64,000 nt of DNA, taken from Burkholderiaceae bacterium (lineage in GTDB: Bacteria > Pseudomonadota > Gammaproteobacteria > Burkholderiales > Burkholderiaceae_C). Below, piece by piece: positions 40,513-47,885 of the stretch. How positions within the stretch are numbered: position 1 is the stretch's first letter; every line of letters begins with the position of its first letter. Below the pieces are notes generated by a model, which saw only the letters and a list, made by a program, of their open reading frames with translations, had not been told where the DNA came from and ran no database searches. Position numbers and translations under genes: made by a program. Where the stretch lies: contig JACKLO010000022.1 of assembly GCA_024235915.1 (NCBI GenBank), positions 1 to 64,000 on the forward strand, read 5' to 3'.

Positions 40513-41664
40513 TCAGCCCAGCAGGGCCCTGAGCGTGCCAGCCGGCGTGGCATTGGCCTGCGCCACCATGGCCGCCCCGGCCTGTTGAAGGATCTGCGCG
40601 CGCGCCAGCCGAAGGGACTCGGTGGCGTAGTCGGCATCCAGCACGCGCGACTGTGCTGCCGACAGGTCACCGTGCGCGCCACGCAGTTGATCCACGATGC
40701 GCTCGAAGCGCCCCAGCACGGCACCGTAGCCCGCCCGGGTGGCCGACACAAGATCGATGTCGGCGTCGATCCGGGCCAGTGCCGCGCGCGCTGCGTCGGC
40801 ACTGGCGCTGATGTCGATCGCCGAGCCGCTGGCAGTGTCCGCGTTGAAGCTGTGGAGACCCTGTGTCACCGGCGTTGCTTCGGCCTCGAGCAGCAGCTGG
40901 AGCGTGGACTCCTTCTGGATGTTGTAGTCCGCCAGTGTGCGGCCTTCCTCCAGCACCTGTCCGGCAAAGACCAGTCGTTGCCGGGCCGGGTCATAGCCTT
41001 CCTTCTCCTGGATCTTGGCCTTGACGTTCTCCACCGTGTCATTGGATTCGACCTCCAGCGCGATGGTCTTCGCCGAGTACTCGATGCTGAGCTTCACGAA
41101 GATCTGCATCTGCGGCTGCACGCCATCGGCCGGTTGCGCCACGGTGGCGGGCGTCGTCGAGGCAGCGGCGCTGCCGCTCAGGTCGGCCAGGTCGAAGCGC
41201 ACCGTGTCGTCGTCGCCCGTGCCGGCGCCTACCTGGAAGGCCAATGTCTGCCCGCTGGCCAGCAATGACTGGGCGTTGTAGCGGGTGCCCACGACCGTGC
41301 GAGAGATTTCGCGGGTGAGCTGGTCAACCTCCTTCTGCAACGCCTCGCCGTCGGTGACGCCATTGGCGGCCTGCACGGCCAGCTCCCGAACCCGCTGCAA
41401 CTGCGCACTGACCTGCCCCAGCGCGCCATCCGCCGTCTGCGCCAGCGAGATGGCATCGTTGCCGTTGCGGACCGCCATGTTCATGCCACGCAGCTGCGCC
41501 TCCCGGCGCTGGCTGATCGCGAGACCCGCGGCGTCGTCGGCGGCGCCCTGGACGCGCAGGCCACTCGCCAGCCGCCGCATGGCCACGGCACCGTCGGACT
41601 GCGCGTTCTGCCAGTGCCGGCGGGCGATGAGACTGTCCTGGAAGGCTGTGATGAAGGAGGGCAT
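40513..41664 (-). CDS. fliC: Flagellin with an internal ubiquitin domain
   Basis: The product is 383 aa. The N-terminal D0/D1 region (about 26-140) reads as flagellin: RLASGLRVQGAADDAAGLAIS, then RNGNDAISLAQTADGAL and QLQRVRELAVQAANG. The C-terminal D1/D0 region (about 280-383) has ADYATESLRLARAQILQQAG and AMVAQANATPAG. The variable centre, normally D2/D3, contains a ubiquitin-like domain at 186-259: MQIFVK, ALEVE, ENVKAKIQ, QRLVFAG, DYNIQKESTL. Linkers of Ala/Thr/Pro/Gln flank it. The extreme N-terminus (MPSFITAFQDS) differs from common flagellins. No flagellar operon surrounds it, and I found no sigma-28 promoter. Confidence 0.95.
   Translation of the reverse strand: MPSFITAFQDSLIARRHWQNAQSDGAVAMRRLASGLRVQGAADDAAGLAISQRREAQLRGMNMAVRNGNDAISLAQTADGALGQVSAQLQRVRELAVQAANGVTDGEALQKEVDQLTREISRTVVGTRYNAQSLLASGQTLAFQVGAGTGDDDTVRFDLADLSGSAAASTTPATVAQPADGVQPQMQIFVKLSIEYSAKTIALEVESNDTVENVKAKIQEKEGYDPARQRLVFAGQVLEEGRTLADYNIQKESTLQLLLEAEATPVTQGLHSFNADTASGSAIDISASADAARAALARIDADIDLVSATRAGYGAVLGRFERIVDQLRGAHGDLSAAQSRVLDADYATESLRLARAQILQQAGAAMVAQANATPAGTLRALLG
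40888..41109 (-). other. Ubiquitin-coding segment inside the flagellin gene
   Basis: Codons 186-259 match eukaryotic ubiquitin residues 1-71 at 51 of 71 positions by hand alignment, with one 3-residue insertion in the beta1-beta2 turn (LSIEYSA for TLTG). Lys6, 11, 27, 29, 33 and 63 equivalents are kept. Lys48 is Gln, Ile44 is Val, Val70 is Leu, and the C-terminal Arg-Leu-Arg-Gly-Gly is replaced by Glu-Ala-Glu-Ala. It therefore cannot be conjugated by its tail. About ten of the 74 codons end in A or T; the rest are GC-ending like the host genes. Confidence 0.95.
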
Positions 41665-41703
41665 GCACCCATCGGCGCATGAGACGCCATGCGTCGTTCA
41701 TCG

Positions 41704-41720
41704 GTCAGGCGGCCCCTGAC
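41704..41720. repeat. Hairpin in the flagellin 5' region
   Basis: GTCAGG-CGGCC-CCTGAC lies 40 bp upstream of the flagellin ATG. The 290-bp interval 41665-41954 otherwise shows no ORF, no sigma-28 box (TAAA/GCCGATAA) and no convincing sigma-54 GG-N10-GC element. Confidence 0.4.
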
Positions 41721-41954
41721 TTGACCATCTTCCCTGAGCCTTTCGATGGCGCCGCCAAGAGCGTCACACCGGCACTGCGCGCTGACACAGGCAAAGGGTC
41801 CTGCACTTGTGGACATGGCCCTTCGATGAAGCTGGCGCGCCATTTCGGACGTGTCTGGGCACTGGACGGAGCTGTTCCCGGTGCCGTTCGGCCGCAGCGT
41901 CAGGGTGCCCGGTAAGCCCACGGCGGGCACTGATTCCTCGCCCTCGGGTGACGC

Positions 41955-42338
41955 TCAGCCCCCGGGAGAAGGCGAGAACTGATCTTTCGGGCCCTCGGCG
42001 CCAGGGCCGAGGGCGACCAGCCTACTCAGGTCGCCCGCAAAGACCGCCTCGACGTCAGGCATCGCGAGTACAGCGGCGCACAAGTACTCGGAAGCGGGCT
42101 GGTCTGGCCGGACGCTGATGTCGTGCCAACTGCCCCGCCGCTCGACGCGAATCAATCCCGCCACCTGTAAGGCCTGAATGTGCCGCGACAGGTGCGCCAC
42201 CGGCTTCTCCAGGATGTGCGCGAGCTGGCCGGCTGTGCAGCTGGCGCCGTTACTGGACAACACCCGGATCACCCGCAGTCGGGTCTCGTCCGCAAGGGCC
42301 TGAAAGGGCCAAGTTGCCTCAAGTCGATGCGTCTGCAT
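41955..42338 (-). CDS. ArsR-type winged-helix regulator
   Basis: The product is 127 aa. The N-terminal FQALADETRLRVIRVLSSNG and VAHLSRHIQALQVAGLIRVERRG form the ArsR winged helix. The position of the metal-binding ELCVCDL motif reads SCTAGQLAH with a single Cys, so it is probably not a classic metal sensor. Start ATG 42338 is the first that fits; a longer reading to 42428 has no support. It is divergent from the ImmA-type gene, and a dyad (TTGACC/GGTCAA) lies 18 bp upstream of its start. Confidence 0.82.
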   Translation of the reverse strand: MQTHRLEATWPFQALADETRLRVIRVLSSNGASCTAGQLAHILEKPVAHLSRHIQALQVAGLIRVERRGSWHDISVRPDQPASEYLCAAVLAMPDVEAVFAGDLSRLVALGPGAEGPKDQFSPSPGG

Positions 42339-42355
42339 GTCGTGCGACGAGGGAC

Positions 42356-42371
42356 TTGACCAGTCGGTCAA
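42356..42371. promoter_or_regulatory. Inverted repeat, likely operator of the ArsR-type gene
   Basis: TTGACC-AGTC-GGTCAA lies 18 bp ahead of the regulator start, the usual place for autoregulation. The site is predicted from symmetry and position only. Confidence 0.5.
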
Positions 42372-42476
42372 CTGTGCAAATGACCTACTGGCCGGTTGAA
42401 CGGCTGGGCAGATGCCCGATTGCCGCATTGGTCACGCTAGTTTGGCCCCCGGAGCGCTGGCAGCACGAGCAAGCAG

Positions 42477-42493
42477 TGCGTACGCAGTGCGTA
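42477..42493. repeat. Palindrome plus direct repeat upstream of the ImmA-type gene
   Basis: TGCGTACGCA is a perfect 10-bp palindrome. It is followed by GTGCGTA, which repeats GTGCGTA of 42476-42482. The cluster is 51 bp before the ATG and may be a second operator in the shared 205-bp region. Confidence 0.45.
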
Positions 42494-42543
42494 GATGCAC
42501 CTCCGGACGGGCGATCGGCTGCTCGTTCGCTAGACTGCCGTTC

Positions 42544-43668
42544 ATGGAGGCCCTATCCCTCTCCACGGAAGTGCTGCGCTGGGCGGCAGACCAGGCTGGC
42601 GAAAGCCTGGAGTCGCTGGCGCGCGCCATGGTGAAGCGCGAGGGAGACCGCGAACGGGTTGTCCGCGGCGAATTGACGCCGCCTCAGGCCGAGAAACTGG
42701 CAAAGCTCACTGGAGTGCCCTTCGGGCTACTCTTCCTGCCAGCCCCGCCCGCCATCGATCGCCCTGCGATCCCGGACCTCCGTCAAACGCTCGATCCAGC
42801 GCCCCTGAGCCGAGACTTCCTCGAGATCTGGGACGACGTCTCGCGCAAGCAGCAGTGGTACCGCGACCGTCTGATCGAGCTGGGGGCCACGCCCTTGCCC
42901 TTCGTCGGTCGATTCAGCGAGGCAGCCTCGCGCAAGCCCGATGCCATCGCGCGCGACTTGATCGAGGTACTGGGCCTTGCCCCCCATGTGCGGGCAACGG
43001 CCCGCTCCGCGGACGAGTACTTCACAGCCGTGTCCGATCGCGCCGAGGCCGCTGGCGTTCTGGTGATGAAGAGTGGCATCGTGAAGTCGAACACCCGTCG
43101 CCCCTTGTCGGTGAAGGAGTTCCGCGGCTTCGCCATCGTCGACTCGCTGGCTCCAGTGGTGTTCATCAACGGGCGCGATGCTGTCGTGGCCAGCGTCTTC
43201 ACGCTGGTGCACGAGCTGGCGCACGTCTGGCTGGGCGAAAGCGGCGTTTCGGATCTCGCCACGCGGGCGGCCAAAGGCGTCGAGCGCGTGTGCAACCACG
43301 TGGCGGCCGAGGTCCTGGTACCGAAGCAGGAGTTCCTCGCGCAATGGCGGGCGCAGGCGGATCTTGGCCGGATAGCGCGTCTGTTCCGCGTTTCCAAACT
43401 CGTGATCGCCCGCCGTGCTCTGGATTTCGACCTTATCGACTCGGACGCCTACGAGGCCGTCGCCTCGGCAACGCACCAGCCAGCCCGCGAAGGGGGTGGC
43501 GGTAGTGCGTACCGCACCATCCCCGCTCGCAACAGCAAGCGCCTCACCTTGGCGCTGGTACGAAGTGCGCTTTCAGGTGAAACGCTGCTGCGGGAAGCCG
43601 CAGGCCTGCTGGCCGTCCGGCCAGAGACGGTGATGGAGCTTGGAAAGAGGTTGGCAGACCGTGGCTGA
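42544..43668 (+). CDS. XRE-like HTH plus ImmA/IrrE metallopeptidase
   Basis: The product is 374 aa. The N-terminal helix-turn-helix-like part (about 5-70) contains LSLSTEVLRWAADQAGESLE and LTPPQAEKLAKLTGVPFG. The central and C-terminal part is an ImmA/IrrE (COG2856) metalloprotease with zinc motif HELAH at about 223-227 (TLVHELAHVWLGES) and a later glutamate region CNHVAAEVLVPKQEF. ImmA-type peptidases often cleave a partner repressor. The stop overlaps the next gene by 8 nt. This arrangement with a DUF4411 protein is a known toxin-antitoxin-like pairing. TAGACT lies 7 nt before ATG. Confidence 0.88.
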   Translation: MEALSLSTEVLRWAADQAGESLESLARAMVKREGDRERVVRGELTPPQAEKLAKLTGVPFGLLFLPAPPAIDRPAIPDLRQTLDPAPLSRDFLEIWDDVSRKQQWYRDRLIELGATPLPFVGRFSEAASRKPDAIARDLIEVLGLAPHVRATARSADEYFTAVSDRAEAAGVLVMKSGIVKSNTRRPLSVKEFRGFAIVDSLAPVVFINGRDAVVASVFTLVHELAHVWLGESGVSDLATRAAKGVERVCNHVAAEVLVPKQEFLAQWRAQADLGRIARLFRVSKLVIARRALDFDLIDSDAYEAVASATHQPAREGGGGSAYRTIPARNSKRLTLALVRSALSGETLLREAAGLLAVRPETVMELGKRLADRG

Positions 43669-44182
43669 CGCCTACCTCATTGACGCCAACGTCTTCGTGC
43701 AGGCGAAGAACCTGCACTACCGCTTCGAGTTCTGCGGCGGGTTCTGGCATTGGCTCGAGGCGGCACACGCGGCGGGCTTGGTATTCAGCGTCGACAAGGT
43801 TCGCGCGGAGCTGGTTGCCGGCCGGAAGGGTGACCCGGCAAGAACATGGGCCGAACAGCAGCCCGCCGGATTCTTCTTGCCGGACGCCGCCGACTCGGCC
43901 GTGATGCGGCACTACGGCACGCTCATGAAGTGGGCGTCGGCTGGCGGGCACTACACCGCGGCTGCCATCAGCGAGTTCGCGGCGAGCAAGAACGCCGACC
44001 CCTTCATCGTCGCGGTCGCGAAGGTCCACAAGTGCACCGTCGTCACCCAAGAGCGGGCTGACGCCAACGCGAAGCGCAGGGTGCCACTGCCCAATGCCGC
44101 TACCGTGCTCGGCGTGAAGACGATGCCGATCTTCGACTTGCTGACAAAGCATGCGGCATCAACCTTCGTCTTCAAGCCCTGA
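43661..44182 (+). CDS. DUF4411 family protein (PIN-like domain)
   Basis: The product is 173 aa from GTG 43661, inside the stop region of the ImmA-type gene. The PIN-like acidic residues appear as AYLIDANVFVQAKN, VDKVRAEL and KNADPFIVAVAK, then TVVTQE, in the order expected of a PIN RNase fold. DUF4411 proteins commonly follow an XRE-ImmA gene. A toxin (RNase) role controlled by the upstream protein is inferred from this pairing, not shown. Confidence 0.85.
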   Translation: MADAYLIDANVFVQAKNLHYRFEFCGGFWHWLEAAHAAGLVFSVDKVRAELVAGRKGDPARTWAEQQPAGFFLPDAADSAVMRHYGTLMKWASAGGHYTAAAISEFAASKNADPFIVAVAKVHKCTVVTQERADANAKRRVPLPNAATVLGVKTMPIFDLLTKHAASTFVFKP

Positions 44183-44184
44183 AA

Positions 44185-44292
44185 CGGCAGTCTGCCCAGG
44201 GCATCGACAGGGCGCTGCTCGATGTAGTCAGGCAGCCATTCCTCACTGATCTGTAGAACCTGCTTGATCGAGTGGTACAGGTAGGTGTCGAG
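44185..44292 (-). pseudogene. IS3-family transposase fragment (OrfB C-terminus)
   Basis: In one minus-strand frame, about 36 codons read TYLYHSIKQVLQISEEWL, then DYIEQRPVDALGRLPF. This matches the conserved end of IS3-type OrfB (WLxxYNxxRPHxALGxLPP) in order and spacing. No start, no DDE residues and no inverted repeats are present. It suggests that the islet next to tRNA-Arg arrived or was edited by a mobile element. Confidence 0.6.
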
Positions 44293-44375
44293 AACAAGTC
44301 GGCGACAACCACGGTGCTGCGGCTGGTCAGCGGATGAGCCGGCGAAATTTGCGCACCGGGTCACACAGAAAGGAC

Positions 44376-44407
44376 AAGGGGTTACGTTCTTTCGAACGTA
44401 ACCCCTT
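44376..44407 (-). terminator. Terminator after tRNA-Arg
   Basis: A perfect 14-bp stem (AAGGGGTTACGTTC with its complement) and a 4-nt loop begin 9 nt past the tRNA 3' end on the minus strand. TTGTCCTTTC follows it. Confidence 0.75.
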
Positions 44408-44415
44408 GATGATGA

Positions 44416-44492
44416 TGGCGCGGCTGGCAGGAATCGAACCCACGACCCCTTGGTTCGTAGCCAAGTACTCTATCCAGCTGAGCTACAGCCGC
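44416..44492 (-). tRNA. tRNA-Arg (ACG)
   Basis: A complete 77-nt cloverleaf with encoded CCA. Acceptor GCGGCTG pairs with CAGCCGC, discriminator G. The D-arm is GCTCAGCTGGATAGAGT. The anticodon stem is CTTGG/CCAAG with loop CTACGAA, giving ACG (read as ICG). The T-arm is GTGGGTTCGATTCCTGC. A direct repeat of its 3' end was sought nearby and not found. Confidence 0.97.
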
Positions 44493-44503
44493 GCGAGCCC
44501 GCA

Positions 44504-44533
44504 ACTATAACACGGCTTTGACGCAGTGCGCAA
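44504..44533 (-). promoter_or_regulatory. tRNA-Arg promoter
   Basis: On the minus strand TTGCGC (44528-44533) and TATAGT (44504-44509) are 18 bp apart. The -10 box is 11 nt before the mature tRNA 5' end. Confidence 0.6.
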
Positions 44534-44587
44534 ACTCGCAGCGCTGGCAACAAGCGAACGGCGGGCGACGCTGGCGCAATCAAGCCC

Positions 44588-45835
44588 TCAGCCATCCAGC
44601 GCACAGGCCGCATGCTCGCAAGCCGCCGCGCGGTGTTCGTCCCCTTCTTCGCGCGCCAGCACCGCCAGACGGTGCCACACCATGCGCCGCACCGCCACGT
44701 CCAGCCGCTGGTCGGCTGCGGCCGGCTCCAGCAACTGACGCGCCTTGCCCCAGAGCTGCCGTTCGGCGAACGCCGCTCCCACGGCGGCCTGTACCACCGG
44801 TTCGTGCGCATGTTGTTCAGCCGCCGTCTGCAGGCGCGGCAGCCAATCGGCGCCGATGCCCTTGGCCGCACGCAGCAGGGCCACCGCCACACGTGTGCGT
44901 CCGTCTTCGCCAAGGTCGTCGAGCCGCTCCCACAGCGGCATCAGCCACTGCCGCGCGTCGTCGTGTGCGCCCAAGGCACAGGCGCGCTCCGCGGCGGCGG
45001 CGGCCACCACCGCGTCTCGCCGATCGGCGGCGTCGAGCCGCTGCCAGGCGTCGCGCAACTGCTCCGCGTCGTGCGGCACGGCCAGCGCCTCGATCGCCAG
45101 GGCGCGCAGCAGGCTGCGTGCCACATCCGGTGAGAAGGCCTGATGGTTGGCCAGCAGGCGTGCCGTCTGCAGCGCTTCCTGCGGGGCATGCGCCAGCCGG
45201 GCCGCAGACAGCTTCAGGCGCAGTGCCTGCGTGCGCCGCGCCACGCCGGGTGGCAAGGCCGCCAGCATGGCCAGGGTGCGTTCGGGATCGCGGTCGTCGA
45301 GCGCCCATTCGGCCGCCAACAGCCGTGCCCCGTCGTCCGCGCGCCTCGGCTGCCCTGGGGCGGCCAACAGCGTCTCCAGCTGCGCCAATTGCTCGTCACG
45401 CCGTGGGCGATCGCTGAGCCGATGCAGGCTCCCTGAAGCCAGCAGGTGGGCCAGCACGGCGAATTCGCGGTCGGTGGCAGCACCGTCGGCGTGCAGCACC
45501 AGCGCGCGCCGGGCCGCCTTGTACGCCCGGCTGTAGCGCGCGCTGAAGTACTCGGCCATCGACTCCCGCAGGGCCGCCTGCGCTGCACGCTCGCGCCGCA
45601 GGGCGCGCCATTCGGCCGCCCGCGTCGGCAGTGCGAACAACGCCATGAGCGCCTGGGCTGCCGCCAGCACCAGGGCCCCGCCGATGAACAGCAGCAGCAA
45701 GCTGAGGTTGAGTGAGAGATCGGCCCGCCACCCGCCCCAAAAGATGCTCACGAGGCCATCGTTGCGGCCGAAGGTGACGGCGGCCACGACGGCCGCCACC
45801 GCCACCAGGACGAGCCAGATGACGTTGCGCATCAT
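44588..45835 (-). CDS. hemY: HemY-type heme biosynthesis protein, TPR
   Basis: The product is 415 aa. Two N-terminal membrane segments are followed by a long cytoplasmic helical region of TPR-like repeats (Ala/Arg-rich, with LLANHQAFSPDVARSLL and LGDDGRTRVAVALLRAAKG-like units). This is the gammaproteobacterial-type HemY (unrelated to protoporphyrinogen oxidase) found beside hemX. Its role in heme synthesis is inferred from conserved location. It follows hemX after a 34-nt gap. Confidence 0.88.
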   Translation of the reverse strand: MMRNVIWLVLVAVAAVVAAVTFGRNDGLVSIFWGGWRADLSLNLSLLLLFIGGALVLAAAQALMALFALPTRAAEWRALRRERAAQAALRESMAEYFSARYSRAYKAARRALVLHADGAATDREFAVLAHLLASGSLHRLSDRPRRDEQLAQLETLLAAPGQPRRADDGARLLAAEWALDDRDPERTLAMLAALPPGVARRTQALRLKLSAARLAHAPQEALQTARLLANHQAFSPDVARSLLRALAIEALAVPHDAEQLRDAWQRLDAADRRDAVVAAAAAERACALGAHDDARQWLMPLWERLDDLGEDGRTRVAVALLRAAKGIGADWLPRLQTAAEQHAHEPVVQAAVGAAFAERQLWGKARQLLEPAAADQRLDVAVRRMVWHRLAVLAREEGDEHRAAACEHAACALDG

Positions 45836-45869
45836 CGCCAGGCGCTCCCGTGCACGCTGGGCCGCCCGT

Positions 45870-47018
45870 TCAACGCACGGCCGCAGCGGCGGCGATCGCC
45901 GCCAGCGTGGCGTCCGGCCGCGGCACGCCCACCTGGCGGGCCTGCGTCATCACCTGCCGCAGCGTGCTGGACACCGCCTGCACACCCCGCGCCTGGCGAT
46001 CGAAGTACCGGTCGAGCGCCATGCGCGCGTCACGCAGGTCGGACTGCGCCGTGTCGAACTGGCGCGACAGCAGGGCCAGGCGGGCATTGAGCAGCCGCAG
46101 CTTGAGGTTCTCGCGCAGAAACCAGGCCTGCTCAGGCGCCACCAGCATCGCCTCGGGCTGGTCGATGCGGGTCACACGAACCAGACCGCGGACTTCCTGC
46201 CAGACCTGAGCGCCGAACGCCAGCCAGGCCGTCCGCCAGGCACCGGGTTCCGGCGCTGACCCGTCTGCTGCGGAAGCGGCCGACGCCGCGGCCTTCGGCG
46301 CCACAGGGGTGCGAACAACGGGCACCGCATGGGTTTGCCGATCCGGCCGCGAGAGCAGCGGCAGGCCATCCACGGCACGGATGGCCTCGTCCAGGCGCAG
46401 CGTCAGCGCGGCGATGTCGGCCACGCCGACGTCACGGGTGCGTTCGATGTCCTTGGCGATGGCCCGCCGCACGCGCTCCAGCGGCGGCTGGCTGTGGCGC
46501 GCCAGGCGCTCTTCGGCCTGTTGCAGCGCCGCCAGCAGCGGTTCGGTGCTGCCGGTGATGGCGCTGTGCTGCAGCGCCACGCGCAGTGCGGCTTCGATGT
46601 CGGCCAGCACGTTTTCGTCGCGCGAGCGTGCGATCGACTGCATCAGGTCCTCGACCTGCGAACGCTGCACGGCCGATTCGGCGACGCGGGCTTCGAGCAG
46701 CGCCATCTTGGCCGCCGAGTCGCGCGCCAGTTCCTGCGCCTGGCGCGCCATCACACGGGCGTCGGTGGCCTGTTCGGCACTGTCCTGCTGCCGGCGCACC
46801 AGTTCGGACTCCAGCGTCTGCACCCGCTGCCGCCCGGTCCAGGCCAGGGCCAGCGCCACGATGGCGAGCACGCCCGCCAGCCCGGCGATCCCCTGCCAAA
46901 GATGGCCAGTTGACCTGCCGCCAGGCGGCACCGGCACAGGCGCTGTGTCGGGTGGGCGCTTGGGGGCTTCAGGCTCGGACGCGACAGCCGGCGTCGGCGC
47001 TGGAGAAGGGGTATTCAC
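45870..47018 (-). CDS. hemX: HemX family membrane protein
   Basis: The product is 382 aa from GTG 47018, which overlaps the hemD stop (GTGA). A Pro/Ala-rich cytoplasmic N-terminus (1-35) is followed by one membrane helix (about 45-63). A long coiled-coil stretch (RVQTLESELVRRQQDSAEQA and onward) leads into a helical C-terminal region. The layout matches HemX (once annotated uroporphyrinogen-III methyltransferase), though no methyltransferase motif is present. Its biochemical function is unsettled. Confidence 0.87.
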   Translation of the reverse strand: MNTPSPAPTPAVASEPEAPKRPPDTAPVPVPPGGRSTGHLWQGIAGLAGVLAIVALALAWTGRQRVQTLESELVRRQQDSAEQATDARVMARQAQELARDSAAKMALLEARVAESAVQRSQVEDLMQSIARSRDENVLADIEAALRVALQHSAITGSTEPLLAALQQAEERLARHSQPPLERVRRAIAKDIERTRDVGVADIAALTLRLDEAIRAVDGLPLLSRPDRQTHAVPVVRTPVAPKAAASAASAADGSAPEPGAWRTAWLAFGAQVWQEVRGLVRVTRIDQPEAMLVAPEQAWFLRENLKLRLLNARLALLSRQFDTAQSDLRDARMALDRYFDRQARGVQAVSSTLRQVMTQARQVGVPRPDATLAAIAAAAAVR

Positions 47019-47857
47019 AGCGGCCCAGATTGTACCGATCGGGCCTGACCAGGTTCGCTGCCCACGGCGCTGCCGGCGGCCCCCCGCGCGTCGGCGACGG
47101 CCTCGGCCACGGACGCCACCGTGGCGGCACTCGCCTGCACCTGCGCGAATCCTGCCGCCTGCGCGGCCGCGGCAATGCGCGGGTGCGTGGCCAGCGCGCG
47201 GGCCCCGGAAGGCACCGTCCAGGTGCGCACCAGATGCTGCACGGCCTCGCTGCTGCTGAACAACCAGAGATGACCCGCTGGATTGGTCTGGGCGGCCCGC
47301 AGCAAGGCTTGTTCCGTCGGGTCGAACACCGGCGCACCACGGGCGTACGCTGCCAGGTAGCTCGACACCGCCCCGGCTTCCCGCAGTTGCTCGGCCAGCC
47401 AATCGCGGCCGGCTTCTCCCCGCACGACCAGCACCTGCCTGCCGGCCCATTGGCGCTGACGGAGCACGGCCCACAGCTGTTCGGAATCGAAGGACGGCGC
47501 ATCCGGCGCCGGCGCCACGACTTGCCCGGCGGGGACACCCGCCTGCATCAGCACGGCGGCGGTACCAGGCCCCGGCGCAGCCGCCAATGTGCCCGCCGGC
47601 CAAGGCGCATCCGGTGGCCGTGCCGCGAAGAAATGCAGCACCGCGTTGGCACTGACGAAGAACACCAGGTCTTGTCCGGCCAATGCAGCCCAAGCCGCCC
47701 GCAACGGCGCGTTGTCGGGCAACGGCCGGATCGCGATCAGAGGCAACGCGGCAAGCTCCACGTCCCGCACACCTTGCGCCGCCAGCGCCGCCCCGAGTGC
47801 GCGCACCCAATCCGCCGACTGAGCAGCCGGCCGGGTCACGATGGCACGCAGGACCAT
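47015..47857 (-). CDS. hemD: Uroporphyrinogen-III synthase
   Basis: HemD inverts ring D and cyclises hydroxymethylbilane to uroporphyrinogen III. The product is 280 aa. The family is poorly conserved. Recognisable parts are the N-terminal VTRPAAQSADW, then FVSANAVLHFF, QVLVVRGEAGRDWLAEQL and the C-terminal WLFSSSEAVQHL, in the expected order. ATG 47857 was chosen, 28 nt after the hemC stop. It is second in hemC-hemD-hemX-hemY. Confidence 0.9.
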   Translation of the reverse strand: MVLRAIVTRPAAQSADWVRALGAALAAQGVRDVELAALPLIAIRPLPDNAPLRAAWAALAGQDLVFFVSANAVLHFFAARPPDAPWPAGTLAAAPGPGTAAVLMQAGVPAGQVVAPAPDAPSFDSEQLWAVLRQRQWAGRQVLVVRGEAGRDWLAEQLREAGAVSSYLAAYARGAPVFDPTEQALLRAAQTNPAGHLWLFSSSEAVQHLVRTWTVPSGARALATHPRIAAAAQAAGFAQVQASAATVASVAEAVADARGAAGSAVGSEPGQARSVQSGPL

Positions 47858-47885
47858 GACGCGGGAACGCTGAGGGTTCGCCCCG

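Noticed and set aside
40888..41109. Ubiquitin segment as chance similarity or a separate gene
   Set aside because: Long exact blocks in the right order exclude chance; there is no stop or start separating it from the flagellin frame, and flagellin continues on both sides.
41665..41954. Sigma-28 or sigma-54 promoter for the flagellin
   Set aside because: Neither TAAA-N15-GCCGATAA nor GG-N10-GC was found in the upstream interval.
44416..44492. tRNA-Arg as an attachment site for the islet
   Set aside because: No second copy of the tRNA 3' end and no integrase gene in the window; only the transposase fragment hints at mobility.
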